From Pedobacter riviphilus (GTDB lineage Bacteria > Bacteroidota > Bacteroidia > Sphingobacteriales > Sphingobacteriaceae), in NCBI RefSeq assembly GCF_014692875.1, contig NZ_CP061171.1, forward strand, positions 1,054,001-1,118,000: a stretch of 64,000 nucleotides of DNA, in the 5' to 3' direction. The notes under the pieces are model-generated. The model did no database searches. It saw nothing but the letters and a program-made list of their open reading frames with translations, and was not told the origin of the DNA. Below are positions 7,029-16,628 of this stretch, piece by piece. Each line of letters begins with the position of its first letter. The first letter of the stretch is position 1. The translations under genes and the position numbers were made by a program.

Positions 7029-9119
7029 ATGCAAAGTTTCAGAACAGAACTCGAAAATCCGATTGTCGAGCAGGACATTATCGATTTGGAGAATAAGATT
7101 AAAGCTTTTAGAGATGGAACCATCCACGACGAAAAGTTTAGAAGCCTCCGTTTAGCACGGGGTGTTTACGGTCAAAGACAGCCTGGAGTACAAATGGTGC
7201 GTATTAAACTGCCATTTGGTAAGGTAACTTTTAAACAGTTATTGCGTATTGCCGATATTGCTGATGAGTATGGAAGTGGGAATTTACACTTAACTACCCG
7301 TCAGGATATTCAGATTCACTATGTGAGTTTAGACCGCACGCCTGAACTTTGGGCTAAATTGGAGCAGGATGATATTACGCTTCGCGAGGCTTGCGGAAAT
7401 ACGGTACGTAACGTAACAGCTTCTCCAAATTCTGGAATCGACGCAGAAGAACCTTTTGATGTTTCGCCTTATGCACAAGCGGTATTTGCTTACTTTTTGC
7501 GTAACCCAATCTGTCAGGAAATGGGAAGAAAGATTAAAATCTCCTTTTCTTCGAGTGATAGAGATACTGCGTTTAGCTACATTCACGATTTAGGTTTTAT
7601 TCCTAAAATTAATGAAAATGGTGAGCGCGGATTTAAAGTTTTGTTTGCAGGTGGTTTAGGCGCACAGCCTTTCCTTGCAAATGCCGTTCACGAATTTTTG
7701 CCTGAAGATCAGTTAATTCCTTTTACCGAATCTGTTCTTCGTGTGTTCGACCGTTATGGCGAACGTACTAATCGTAACAAAGCACGTTTAAAATATCTGG
7801 TTCAAAAATTAGGTTTAGAAGAAGTTTTACGTTTGGTTGCCGAAGAGCGTATTGCCAACAAAGTAAAAACCTTTAAAATAGATCTCAATACTGTACCTCA
7901 GCCACTCTTGCCGCTAGAACAAGAATATCCTGCAGTAGAAATATTAAACGAAGCCCATTACAAACATTGGTTGGCCACTAACGTAATTGAGCAAAAACAG
8001 GCCGGATTTTACGGCGTTTATGTAAAAGTTCAGGTAGGTGATATCAAAACAGATAAAGCAAGAGCTTTTGTTGATGCCATCAGGTTATATGTGGCTGATG
8101 AAATCAGAATTACGCAAAACCAAGGCTTGCTGCTAAAGTTTGTGCGTAAGGAAGCATTACCTTCATTATATGCAGCCCTAAATAAAATCGGTTTTACTAC
8201 GGCAGGTTTTGATAGTTTGGCCGATATTACCACTTGTCCTGGTACCGATACCTGTAATTTGGGTATTTCCAATTCCATGACTTTAGCTGAGGTTTTAGAA
8301 GAGGTAATTTATACCGATTTCCCTGAGTTTATCTATGAGAAAAACATCAAAATCAAAATCAGTGGATGTATGAACTCTTGCGGTCAGCATGGCTTAGCCG
8401 AAATTGGTTTCCACGGAAGTTCTGTAAAGGCTGAAGGAAAAGTTGTTCCGGCAGTTCAGGTAATGTTGGGCGGCGGAACCGTAGGTAATGGTGTGGGTAG
8501 AGTTGCAGAACGTGTAATTAAAGTGCCTTCTAAAAGAGCAACGAGTGTTTTACATTTTATTTTAAATGATTTTAAAGCCAATAACCTGGAGGGTGAGAAC
8601 TTTCACCAGTATTATGATAGAAAAGGTAAAGATCATTTTTATCAGTTGTTAAAACCATTGGCCGATTTAACCAATCTTAAAACAGAAGAATTTGTTGATT
8701 GGGGGCACGTAGAAGAGTTTGTTACCGCAATTGGCGTTGGCGAGTGTGCCGGTGTAGTAATTGATCTGGTAGCCACCTTGTTGCTAGAGGCTGATGAAAA
8801 ATTCGATTGGGCAAAGCAAAATTTAGATAAAGGTGCTTATGCAGATGCCATTTATCATACTTACAGCACTTTTGTAAGCGCTGCAAAATCATTATTGTTA
8901 GATAAAGGCGTAAATAGTAGCACACAGATTGGTGTGATCCGCGAATTTGATAACCATTACGTAGAAACTGGAGAATTTAATTTATCGACCAATTTCTCCG
9001 ACCTGGTTTTACAGATTAACCAAAACGAACCAACAGCCGAATTCGCACAGAAGTATTTTGAAGAAGCAAATCAATTTTTAAATCAGATTAAGGAAAAAAG
9101 AGGCGTATTAGCGAAATAA
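7029..9119 (+). CDS. Siroheme/[4Fe-4S] sulfite (or nitrite) reductase hemoprotein with C-terminal helical extension
   Basis: Protein of 696 residues. It has the duplicated ferredoxin-type and siroheme domains of the NirA/Sir family and the full cluster-binding set C403-x5-C409 ... C447-x3-C451 (CPGTDTC and CMNSC), with the 37-residue gap seen in plant sulfite reductases. The reaction is six-electron reduction of sulfite to sulfide, and the neighbours (siroheme synthesis, APS reductase, ATP sulfurylase) favour sulfite over nitrite. No flavoprotein subunit is nearby, so ferredoxin is the likely donor. Residues after about 545 are an extra helical segment (YADAIYHTYSTFVSAAKSLL) resembling HEPN-type bundles. 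First structural gene after the attenuator. Confidence 0.88.
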   Translation: MQSFRTELENPIVEQDIIDLENKIKAFRDGTIHDEKFRSLRLARGVYGQRQPGVQMVRIKLPFGKVTFKQLLRIADIADEYGSGNLHLTTRQDIQIHYVSLDRTPELWAKLEQDDITLREACGNTVRNVTASPNSGIDAEEPFDVSPYAQAVFAYFLRNPICQEMGRKIKISFSSSDRDTAFSYIHDLGFIPKINENGERGFKVLFAGGLGAQPFLANAVHEFLPEDQLIPFTESVLRVFDRYGERTNRNKARLKYLVQKLGLEEVLRLVAEERIANKVKTFKIDLNTVPQPLLPLEQEYPAVEILNEAHYKHWLATNVIEQKQAGFYGVYVKVQVGDIKTDKARAFVDAIRLYVADEIRITQNQGLLLKFVRKEALPSLYAALNKIGFTTAGFDSLADITTCPGTDTCNLGISNSMTLAEVLEEVIYTDFPEFIYEKNIKIKISGCMNSCGQHGLAEIGFHGSSVKAEGKVVPAVQVMLGGGTVGNGVGRVAERVIKVPSKRATSVLHFILNDFKANNLEGENFHQYYDRKGKDHFYQLLKPLADLTNLKTEEFVDWGHVEEFVTAIGVGECAGVVIDLVATLLLEADEKFDWAKQNLDKGAYADAIYHTYSTFVSAAKSLLLDKGVNSSTQIGVIREFDNHYVETGEFNLSTNFSDLVLQINQNEPTAEFAQKYFEEANQFLNQIKEKRGVLAK

Positions 9120-9212
9120 GATTTGAGACAATAGATTGAAGAAAGCAGACGCTAAACACCATGCGCCAAATAATCTTCATCCAGACTTCAAAATTCAATA
9201 ATTTTAAAAAAC

Positions 9213-9983
9213 ATGGTTAATCAACATAAAGAATCAAAAATTACCCTATTAGGCGCTGGTCCTGGAGATCCTGATTTATTAACGCTAAAGGGGGTAAAAG
9301 CGTTGCAAACTGCTGATGTGGTTTTGTACGATGCTTTAACCAACGAAGCTTTATTGGAGCATGCTCCGGCAGAAGCCATTAAGGTTTATGTAGGAAAACG
9401 TTCGGGCGAGCATTCTTACCCTCAGGATACCATCAATAAATTAATGATCGATTATGCCTTAAACTATGGTCACGTAGTGCGTTTAAAAGGTGGAGATCCA
9501 TTTGTTTTTGGCAGGGGTTACGAAGAACTGGATTATGCCGCATCATATAGCATTCCGGTAAGCGTAATTCCGGGTATTTCGAGTTCTATTGGTGTGCCGG
9601 GCTTGCAACAGATTCCTGTAACGCACCGTGGCATGAGCGAAAGTTTTTGGGTAATTACAGGTACTACAACTTCTGGAGAAGTATCTGCTGATATTTACCA
9701 GGCTGCACAATCCAATGCAACAGTGGTTGTGCTTATGGGCCTAAAAAAACTACCAAAAATTGTGGAGATTTTTAAAGCAGCAGGAAAACACAATTTACCA
9801 ACTGCAGTGGTGCAGAACGGATCGGCAGAGGATGAAAGATTGGTAGTAGGTGTGGTCGAAACCATAGAAGGTTTAGTGCAACAAGAAAATATTAAAGCAC
9901 CTGCTTTATTAATTTTTGGAGAAGTTGTATCATTACATCCATCATTTAAGAAATTAATTAAACAATATGCAAGTATTGCCTAA
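9213..9983 (+). CDS. cobA: Uroporphyrinogen-III C-methyltransferase (SUMT)
   Basis: Protein of 256 residues, full length for the family. Motifs: GAGPGDPDLLTLKG (SAM loop), YDALT, GGDPFVFGRGYEE, PGISSSIGVPG and the VTHRG block. It converts uroporphyrinogen III to precorrin-2 with two SAM, the first committed step to siroheme, the cofactor of the preceding reductase. The 3' end overlaps the next gene, which encodes the remaining siroheme synthesis domain, so the two are probably translationally coupled. Confidence 0.9.
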   Translation: MVNQHKESKITLLGAGPGDPDLLTLKGVKALQTADVVLYDALTNEALLEHAPAEAIKVYVGKRSGEHSYPQDTINKLMIDYALNYGHVVRLKGGDPFVFGRGYEELDYAASYSIPVSVIPGISSSIGVPGLQQIPVTHRGMSESFWVITGTTTSGEVSADIYQAAQSNATVVVLMGLKKLPKIVEIFKAAGKHNLPTAVVQNGSAEDERLVVGVVETIEGLVQQENIKAPALLIFGEVVSLHPSFKKLIKQYASIA

Positions 9984-11478
9984 CCAACCTAATAATGAAG
10001 CGTCTTTTTCTGAAGAAGAAAAAGGTAACCAGCTCTTTCCGGTTTTTGTAAAGCTGAACAAGCTGCGTACATTATTAATTGGGGCAGGAAATATTGGACT
10101 CGAAAAATTAACTGCGATTGTAAATAACAGCCAGCAGGCTACTATCACAATAGTTGCAGAGCTAATATCGCCTGAAGTTTATACACTTATTGCAAATTAT
10201 CCGCAGATAAAAATTAAGCAGAAAAGTTTCGATGTTGATGATCTGAACGATATTGATATCGTTTTTGCCGCTACCAATAACAATATTTTAAATGAAGAGA
10301 TCAGAAAGGTTACACACGAGCGTGGCCTGTTGATTAATGTGGCAGATAAACCAGAACTGTGTGATTTCTATTTGGGGTCAATCGTTCAAAAAGGAGATTT
10401 AAAGATTGCCATTTCTACGAATGGAAAATCGCCCACTATAGCCAAACGTTTAAAACAGATTTTAAATGAAGGCCTGCCCGCTGAGCTTGATGAAACGTTA
10501 CAGAATATGAGCGCTTTACGTCAAACTTTAAATGGTGATTTTTCGGCAAAGGTTAAAAAACTGAATAAGGTTACGCAAAGTTTAATTAATCCTAAAAAAA
10601 GCTTCGCCGAGAGGAATATTAAGTGGTTGATCTGGATGGCATCGGTTTTATTGATCGGAGCAATCGGACTTTCGCTTTGGAATACCGAACCTGAATTTCA
10701 GACGTTTTTGATTAACATCGATCCATTGTTCTATTGGTTTTTGGGTGCTGGGTTTTTATTCGCATTAATAGATGGCGCAATTGGAATGTCGTACGGCGTT
10801 ACAACAGCTTCTTTTTCACTTGCGATGGGTTTACCACCCGCATCGGCAAGTATGGCCATCCATATTTCGGAGGTAATGAGCAATGGTATTGCCGGCTGGA
10901 TGCATTACCGCATGGGCAATGTAAACTGGAAACTTTTTAAAATATTGATCCTCCCTGCAATTGTTGGTGCGGTATTGGGTGCCTATATTTTATCATCATT
11001 AGAGCATTATAGTAGTTATGTTAAACCGGTTGTTGCCGTTTATACACTGTTTTTAGGTGCCGTTATTTTAATGAAAGCCTTTAATATTAAAAGGAAAAAA
11101 GCCGATCATAAAATCAAAAAAATAGGTTTGTTAGGCTTTTTGGGTGGTTTTATCGATGCCGCTTTTGGTGGTGGATGGGGATCGATCGTTTTATCGAGTT
11201 TAATTGCGGGCGGCCGTCATCCGTTATTTTCGCTGGGTACAGTAAAAATCAGCCGTTTTTTTATTGCAACCCTAAGTTCGCTTACCTTTTTTACCATGCT
11301 AGGCGGCAAACACTGGGAAGCCGTTGTGGGTTTAATTATTGGTAGTGCAATCGCATCGCCAATCGCTGCAAAGGTATCGAACAAAATTTCAGCAAAAACC
11401 ATTATGGTTGCCGTGGGCATTATTGTGATGATTGTAAGCTTACGCAGTGTAATTATGTTTATTTTAAAATTAATTTAG
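9967..11478 (+). CDS. Fusion: siroheme synthase (precorrin-2 dehydrogenase/ferrochelatase domain) with TSUP (TauE/SafE) transporter
   Basis: Protein of 503 residues; the start overlaps cobA by 17 bases. Residues about 15-215 match the CysG-B/Met8 type: LLIGAGNIGLEKL (NAD site), FAATNN, LINVADKPELCDF and STNGKSPTIAKRLKQ. From about 222 on it becomes a polytopic membrane protein with two related halves (FALIDGAIGMSYG and GGFIDAAFGGGWGS), the signature repeats of TSUP/TauE/SafE sulfite-sulfonate exporters. So siroheme completion and an anion carrier sit on one chain, in the sulfite-reductase operon. Transport of sulfite or sulfate is inferred from context. Confidence 0.85.
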   Translation: MQVLPNQPNNEASFSEEEKGNQLFPVFVKLNKLRTLLIGAGNIGLEKLTAIVNNSQQATITIVAELISPEVYTLIANYPQIKIKQKSFDVDDLNDIDIVFAATNNNILNEEIRKVTHERGLLINVADKPELCDFYLGSIVQKGDLKIAISTNGKSPTIAKRLKQILNEGLPAELDETLQNMSALRQTLNGDFSAKVKKLNKVTQSLINPKKSFAERNIKWLIWMASVLLIGAIGLSLWNTEPEFQTFLINIDPLFYWFLGAGFLFALIDGAIGMSYGVTTASFSLAMGLPPASASMAIHISEVMSNGIAGWMHYRMGNVNWKLFKILILPAIVGAVLGAYILSSLEHYSSYVKPVVAVYTLFLGAVILMKAFNIKRKKADHKIKKIGLLGFLGGFIDAAFGGGWGSIVLSSLIAGGRHPLFSLGTVKISRFFIATLSSLTFFTMLGGKHWEAVVGLIIGSAIASPIAAKVSNKISAKTIMVAVGIIVMIVSLRSVIMFILKLI

Positions 11479-11480
11479 TG

Positions 11481-12182
11481 ATGGAGAACCTAGAGGAGAT
11501 AAAAGCAGAATTGGCAGGTTTAAATACAATTGATAAACTGAAGTTTTTGGCAGATAAATATGTCGGCCGTATTGTATTTTCAACCAGTTTTGGTTGGGAA
11601 GACCAGGCAATTACCCATTTAATTTTTTCCAATAATATTCCGATCAAGGTTTTTACTTTAGAAACCGGGCGTTTGTTCCCAGAAACCTATTATGTTTGGA
11701 ACCGTACACTGGAAATCTATAACAAACCCATTCATGCCTATTATCCGCAGAACGAACTGCTGCAGGATATGGTAAATACAAAAGGCCCGAGCAGCTTTTA
11801 CGAATCGGTAGAAAATAGAAAAGAATGCTGTTACATCCGTAAAATTGAACCTTTAAAAAGAGCATTAAAAGGAAACGAAATCTGGGTGACAGGAATTAGG
11901 GCCGATCAAAGTGCAAACCGTGAAGATATGCACGATTTAGAATGGGACGAAGGAAACCAATTGATTAAATTTCATCCTATTTTTGATTGGACTTTAGATG
12001 ATGTGAAAGCATACATTAAAGAAAACAATATTGTTTACAATACCCTGCACGATAAAGGTTTCCCGAGTATTGGTTGTGCCCCATGTACAAGAGCAGTACA
12101 GCCCGGCGAAGATTTTAGAGCAGGAAGATGGTGGTGGGAAGACCAGAGCAAAAAAGAATGCGGTTTGCATGCAGCTTCTTAA
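11481..12182 (+). CDS. cysH: Adenylyl-sulfate (APS) reductase, CysH family
   Basis: Protein of 233 residues from the ATG at 11481 (a GTG at 11478, sharing a base with the previous stop, would add one residue). Motifs: STSFGWEDQ (P-loop-like), LETGRLFPETY, ENRKECCYIRKIEPL, SIGCAPCT and C-terminal KKECGLH with the catalytic Cys. The CC...CxxC set binds a [4Fe-4S] cluster and marks the APS-using type rather than PAPS reductase; no APS kinase (cysC) gene is present, which agrees. Product is sulfite for the reductase encoded upstream. Confidence 0.9.
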   Translation: MENLEEIKAELAGLNTIDKLKFLADKYVGRIVFSTSFGWEDQAITHLIFSNNIPIKVFTLETGRLFPETYYVWNRTLEIYNKPIHAYYPQNELLQDMVNTKGPSSFYESVENRKECCYIRKIEPLKRALKGNEIWVTGIRADQSANREDMHDLEWDEGNQLIKFHPIFDWTLDDVKAYIKENNIVYNTLHDKGFPSIGCAPCTRAVQPGEDFRAGRWWWEDQSKKECGLHAAS

Positions 12183-12256
12183 TAGATGGATAATGGGAGA
12201 TTGTAATATCGGCATGTGAATGACAACATTCAACCTTCAAACCTTCCAATATTTTT

Positions 12257-12277
12257 AACAACAACAACAACAACAAC
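12257..12277 (+). repeat. (AAC)7 trinucleotide microsatellite upstream of cysD
   Basis: Seven perfect AAC units starting 38 bases before the cysD ATG, followed by AAAGACAACAC. It is likely in the 5' untranslated or intercistronic RNA. An A-rich unstructured leader of this kind would favour initiation in Bacteroidota, and the unit number could vary. Confidence 0.75.
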
Positions 12278-12294
12278 AAAGACAACACTTTATA

Positions 12295-13218
12295 ATGAGT
12301 ACATATAATTTTGATTATTTAGATGAACTAGAGGCTGAGGCCATTCACATTTTACGTGAAGTAGCAGGTCAGTTTGAAAAGCCAGCCCTATTATTTTCGG
12401 GTGGAAAGGATTCAATTACTTTAGTTCGTTTGGCAGAAAAAGCTTTTCGTCCGGGAAAATTTCCATTTCCTTTAGTACATATTGATACAGGTCATAATTT
12501 TGAAGAAACCATTACTTATCGCGATCAGATGATAGAGCGGATTGGCGAAAGATTAATCGTCGGTTCTGTGCAAGAGTCAATAGATCAGGGTAAAGTTGTA
12601 GAGCAAACAGGTAAAAATGCAAGTAGAAATGCTTTGCAAACGGTAACCTTGCTTGATACCATTGCAAAATACCAGTTTGATGCCTGCATTGGCGGTGCGC
12701 GTAGAGATGAAGAAAAAGCAAGAGCAAAAGAACGTATTTTCTCCGTTCGTGATGAATTTGGCCAATGGGATCCAAAACGTCAACGTCCCGAACTTTGGAA
12801 TATTTACAATGGTAAAATCCATAAAGGAGAAAATATCCGTGTATTCCCGATTAGTAACTGGACAGAATTAGATGTTTGGAATTATATCCGTAGAGAGAAA
12901 ATCGAATTACCAAGTATTTATTTCTCACACGAACGTGATGTAATTACCAGAAACGGACAACTAATGGCTGCTTCGCCGTTTTTAAATATGGATGATGAAG
13001 ATATTGTATTCCGCAAACAAGTACGTTTCCGCACAGTAGGCGATATGTCTTGTACTGCTGCGGTAGAATCGGATGCAACTTTGATCGATGATATTATTTC
13101 TGAAATCAGCGCTTCTAAAATTTCAGAGCGTGGTGCCCGTATGGATGATAAAGTTTCTGAAGCCGCAATGGAAGACAGAAAAAAGGGGGATATTTTTAAA
13201 GGAGTATCAAGTCTTTAG
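12295..13218 (+). CDS. cysD: Sulfate adenylyltransferase subunit 2
   Basis: Protein of 307 residues, full length. PP-loop ATP site SGGKDSITL, DTGHNFEET, GGARRDEEKARAKER and RFRTVGDMSCTAAV are diagnostic of CysD. With CysN it forms APS from sulfate and ATP. Follows cysH after 112 bases (word-repeat spacer and AAC tract) and precedes cysN. Confidence 0.93.
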   Translation: MSTYNFDYLDELEAEAIHILREVAGQFEKPALLFSGGKDSITLVRLAEKAFRPGKFPFPLVHIDTGHNFEETITYRDQMIERIGERLIVGSVQESIDQGKVVEQTGKNASRNALQTVTLLDTIAKYQFDACIGGARRDEEKARAKERIFSVRDEFGQWDPKRQRPELWNIYNGKIHKGENIRVFPISNWTELDVWNYIRREKIELPSIYFSHERDVITRNGQLMAASPFLNMDDEDIVFRKQVRFRTVGDMSCTAAVESDATLIDDIISEISASKISERGARMDDKVSEAAMEDRKKGDIFKGVSSL

Positions 13219-13343
13219 TATCAAGCATCAAGACTGATTTGCGAACTAAAATTAAATCTCCTAATTAAACTAAGTATGAGTATGAAAGTGATAGACCGAA
13301 ATTTGTCTTGATACTTGATACTTTTATCTTAATACTTTAAAAC

Positions 13344-14594
13344 ATGAACATATTAAAATTTTTCACAGCAGGCAGTGTAGATGATGGTAAAAGTACCCTA
13401 ATTGGCCGTTTGTTATATGATACAGATTCTATTTTGGCCGATCAATTAGAAGCTTTACAGAGTTCTAACCGCAAAAATGATGACGGAACAATAGATTTAG
13501 CCATTTTAACCGATGGTTTAAGGGCAGAGCGCGAGCAAGGTATTACTATTGATGTAGCTTATAAGTACTTTCAGACCGAAAAGCGGAAATTTATTATTGC
13601 CGATACACCGGGGCACATTCAATATACAAGAAACATGGTTACAGGCGCTTCTACAGCTAACCTCGCCATTATCTTAATCGACGCGCGTAACGGTGTGGTA
13701 GAACAGACCATCCGTCACTCGTATATTGTTTCCTTACTGGGCATTAAACACGTGGTTGTTTGTATTAACAAAATGGATATGGTTGACTATAGCGAAACCG
13801 TTTATAGCGCAATTATAGAAAAATACAAAGTTCTGGCCCAGCAATTAAAGCTTGCCGATGTAACCTATATTCCGGTTAGTGCCTTAAAAGGCGATAACAT
13901 TGTACAAAACTCGGGCAATATGGATTGGTACGAAGGAGAGAGCTTATTACATTTCTTAGAGCAGGTTGATACCGACAACCTGGACAAATCGCAATTGGCG
14001 CGTATGCCTGTACAGTGGGTTGTACGCCCGCAAACAGAAGAATTGCATGATTACCGCGGTTATGCCGGTAGGGTATTGAGTGGAACCTTTAACTTAAATG
14101 ATAAAGTTACGGTTTTGCCTAGTGGTGCGAGTTCTACTGTTGAGAAGATCGAATTTTTTGACCAGACGCCTGATGCAGCGCATGCTGGTCAGTCAGTTAT
14201 TATTCACTTAAAAGACGACGTAGATATCAGCAGGGGCGATACTATTGTAAATGCATCGGCTTTGCCACAGGAAACAAAATTGATTGAGGCTGATCTTTGC
14301 TGGATGGATACCCGTGCGTTAGATACCTCGATCATGTACAATATTCAGCACAATAGCAAAATTACGAAATGTAAAATCAGCGAAATTCTTCACAAAGTGG
14401 ATATCAATACACTAGAGAAACATGCCGCAGAAGAATTTAAATTGAATGATATTGGCCGCGTGATTGTGAAAACGGCTGATACCTTAGCCTTTGATTTATA
14501 TGATGATAACCGTGCAAATGGTTCAGCCATTTTAGTTGATACCCGTACCAATTTAACCGTGGGTGCTTTAATGTTCAGGGCAGCAGTGGAATAG
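13344..14594 (+). CDS. cysN: Sulfate adenylyltransferase subunit 1 (GTPase)
   Basis: Protein of 416 residues. EF-Tu-like GTPase: GSVDDGKSTLIGRLL (G1), GITIDVAY (G2), DTPGH (G3), NKMD (G4), then beta-barrel domains II and III. It ends without the APS-kinase domain fused in some CysNC proteins, consistent with direct APS reduction by CysH. The 125-base gap to cysD holds an inverted word repeat (ATCAAGAC / GTCTTGAT). Last gene of the sulfate block. Confidence 0.93.
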   Translation: MNILKFFTAGSVDDGKSTLIGRLLYDTDSILADQLEALQSSNRKNDDGTIDLAILTDGLRAEREQGITIDVAYKYFQTEKRKFIIADTPGHIQYTRNMVTGASTANLAIILIDARNGVVEQTIRHSYIVSLLGIKHVVVCINKMDMVDYSETVYSAIIEKYKVLAQQLKLADVTYIPVSALKGDNIVQNSGNMDWYEGESLLHFLEQVDTDNLDKSQLARMPVQWVVRPQTEELHDYRGYAGRVLSGTFNLNDKVTVLPSGASSTVEKIEFFDQTPDAAHAGQSVIIHLKDDVDISRGDTIVNASALPQETKLIEADLCWMDTRALDTSIMYNIQHNSKITKCKISEILHKVDINTLEKHAAEEFKLNDIGRVIVKTADTLAFDLYDDNRANGSAILVDTRTNLTVGALMFRAAVE

Positions 14595-14731
14595 AATAAG
14601 TTGGATGATGGAAATAGATCATTAATTAATGACCAATTTTCAATGATCAACGGCATAGTCAGCGAGAACCACAACCAAATATAATAATGAGAACTTTAGG
14701 TTTTTTTAATCTAAAGTGAAAGCAATTTCAG

Positions 14732-14761
14732 CGGGGCGCCAGATAAGGCAGCCCCGTTTTT
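14732..14761 (+). terminator. Intrinsic terminator after cysN
   Basis: Stem CGGGGC / GCCCCG with a 17-base loop followed by TTTTTC. A weaker hairpin (ACTTTAG / CTAAAGT) lies at 14693-14717. This probably ends the sulfate-assimilation transcript. Confidence 0.65.
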
Positions 14762-14857
14762 CGTTGACGATTTTTTAAACATTTTAAGTGTCGGCACTTT
14801 AAATTTTTTATATCTTAGTTTAAATCCCCAGATAATTTTCCGAATAAACCATAAACT

Positions 14858-15867
14858 ATGCACGCTGGAAAGAAATATACCTTTTTCGAATTTATTGTAT
14901 GGACCCGACGAGATATTTACCGTTTAACTATTCTCGCCATTATTCCTACTGTACTTTATCATTTTTGCAAGTTCACGTTTCTCTCCATTTCCTGGGTTCC
15001 GGTAGCACTTTTAGGTACGCCGTTTCTTTTATCATTAGTTTTAAAAACAATGCCAGCTATTCGCGCCTTTGGGAAGCAAGGCAGATTTACGGCGGGATTA
15101 TAAATGTGAGCCGCGCTTTTGGAGTAATGGTGCGCGACTATCTTGCATCACAAGATAAAAGGACAGAGGTCCAGATTATTTTTTACCGTCATTTCGCCTG
15201 GTTAACTGCACTTCGGTTTCAGTTAAGAGAGCCAAGGGCTTGGGAAAATTCGAACGATCCCCGTAATATCGAATATGCCAGGCTGTACCATGTTTCCGAA
15301 AAAACAGATAAGTTAGAAGATATCTTGTCAAAATATCTTTCGGTAGATGAACTGAAATACGTGCTAACCAAAAAAAACAAGGCTACTCAGTTAATGGCTT
15401 TACAATCAAGTCATATCAATAAACTGTTTGCTGAGGGGTATTTATCCGACTTGCAATTACAATCGTTGCAAAGCTCGATTACCAGTTTTTACGATAACCA
15501 GGGTAAAGCCGAAAGAATTAAAAACTTTCCTTACCCACGCCATTTTTCGTCAATAGCTACCATTATGTTAAATTTATTTGTGTTTTTAGTACCATATGGT
15601 TTATTAAACGAATTTAACAAATTGGGCAATGGTACTTTGATTGAGGGTTATTCTATTTGGTTAAACGTTCCATTTGCCATTTTACTTACCTGGGTTTTTA
15701 ACTCTTTGGATATTGTTGGCGAAAGTTCTACAAATCCTTTTGAAGGAAGTGCCAATGATGTACCAATTACCAATATCTCGCGGACAATAGAAATCGACAT
15801 GAGGGATATGCTTGATGAATCTGATCTGCCTCCTGTACTAACACCCGAAAATAGTATATTGATGTAA
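14858..15867 (+). pseudogene. Bestrophin-family channel gene with a one-base frameshift
   Basis: The first frame (14858-15018) encodes a bestrophin N-terminus (MHAGKKYTFFEFIVWTRRDI, LSISWVPVALLGT). The protein resumes in another frame from about 15019 with AVSFIISFKNNASYSRLWEA, through TNPFEGSANDVPITNISR, to the stop at 15865. One base missing after 15018 explains it: GGTAC-GCCGTTTCT would then read GTAVS, as the family requires. Repaired length is 336 residues, normal for bacterial bestrophin-like anion channels (four membrane helices, NPFE motif). Either a real disruption or a consensus error; two other genes in this window show the same kind of single-base loss. Confidence 0.8.
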
Positions 15868-15942
15868 ATTTTCATTATGGAAATGATAGAAAATAATCAT
15901 CGTATTTGTATATTGAATTAGAAAACAATAAATCAACATACC

Positions 15943-16413
15943 ATGAAAAGAAATATCCTTTACCTCGCTTTGGCTATAATCCCTTTTGCCTATTCCTGTA
16001 CCCAAAATAATAAAACAGGTACCAGCGCTAAAACTAAAACCGATTCTCTGGTTAATCAAAGCTGTTATGCCGCGGTCTTTGAAAAAGACAGTGCTGCGAT
16101 GATTGTTAAAACTTTGGCTTCTGGTAAGGTAACTGGTTCATTATTGGTTAAATACGCTAATAAGCCCGAAAATAATGGCAAAATAAGTGGCAAGTTCAAT
16201 GGCGATACTTTACTGGTTGATTATCGGTTTAACACTGGTAAAGATACCACAAAAGTATTTACCAATCCATTGGCCTTTTTAAAGAAAGATGGCAAACTCA
16301 TTATGGGTGTTGGGCAGATTGAAACCACCTTGGGCAGATCGTATTTTGTTAAAGGAAAGCCCATTAATTACGAAGCTGGTAAATTTACTTTTGCAGAAGT
16401 GGGCTGTAAATAA
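15943..16413 (+). CDS. Hypothetical lipoprotein
   Basis: Protein of 156 residues with a lipoprotein signal (MKRNILYLALAIIPFAYSC; lipobox AYSC, lipid on Cys19). The mature part (CYAAVFEKDSAAM, VTGSLLVKYANKPENNGKIS) is a small beta-rich domain of the kind found in other Bacteroidota lipoproteins. No function recognised. The next small membrane protein starts 20 bases downstream, so they may be co-transcribed. Confidence 0.7.
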   Translation: MKRNILYLALAIIPFAYSCTQNNKTGTSAKTKTDSLVNQSCYAAVFEKDSAAMIVKTLASGKVTGSLLVKYANKPENNGKISGKFNGDTLLVDYRFNTGKDTTKVFTNPLAFLKKDGKLIMGVGQIETTLGRSYFVKGKPINYEAGKFTFAEVGCK

Positions 16414-16432
16414 AAACTAATTTGTGAGCAAA

Positions 16433-16618
16433 ATGAAATCCTTAAGCGTAAAAATTTTTATAAGTATCATAATTGTTTTAATCTTTATTAAAGTTATCTA
16501 TTCCTTTAATATTGAATATAAACGAGGATTAAATTTTGACCATACCATAGGGAATATCGTAATAACGGTTTTGGCCATATTTGTTTTTTTAGGACTATAT
16601 AAATGGTTTAAAAAGTAA
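16433..16618 (+). CDS. Small two-helix membrane protein
   Basis: 61 residues from the ATG at 16433 (a GTG at 16424 would add three). Two hydrophobic segments (IFISIIIVLIFIKVIYSF and IGNIVITVLAIFVFLGLY) separated by a short charged loop, with a basic C-terminus (KWFKK). No family recognised. Same strand as and close to the lipoprotein gene. Confidence 0.5.
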   Translation: MKSLSVKIFISIIIVLIFIKVIYSFNIEYKRGLNFDHTIGNIVITVLAIFVFLGLYKWFKK

Positions 16619-16628
16619 ACTTCATAAC

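Noticed and set aside
12257..12277. (AAC)7 as a phase-variation switch
   Set aside because: Trinucleotide changes outside the coding frame would not switch the gene; at most they would tune initiation.
14616..14635. Palindrome TCATTAATTAATGA as an operator or attachment site
   Set aside because: AT-rich self-complementary 14-mer between two genes, no second copy and no integrase; it may be chance.
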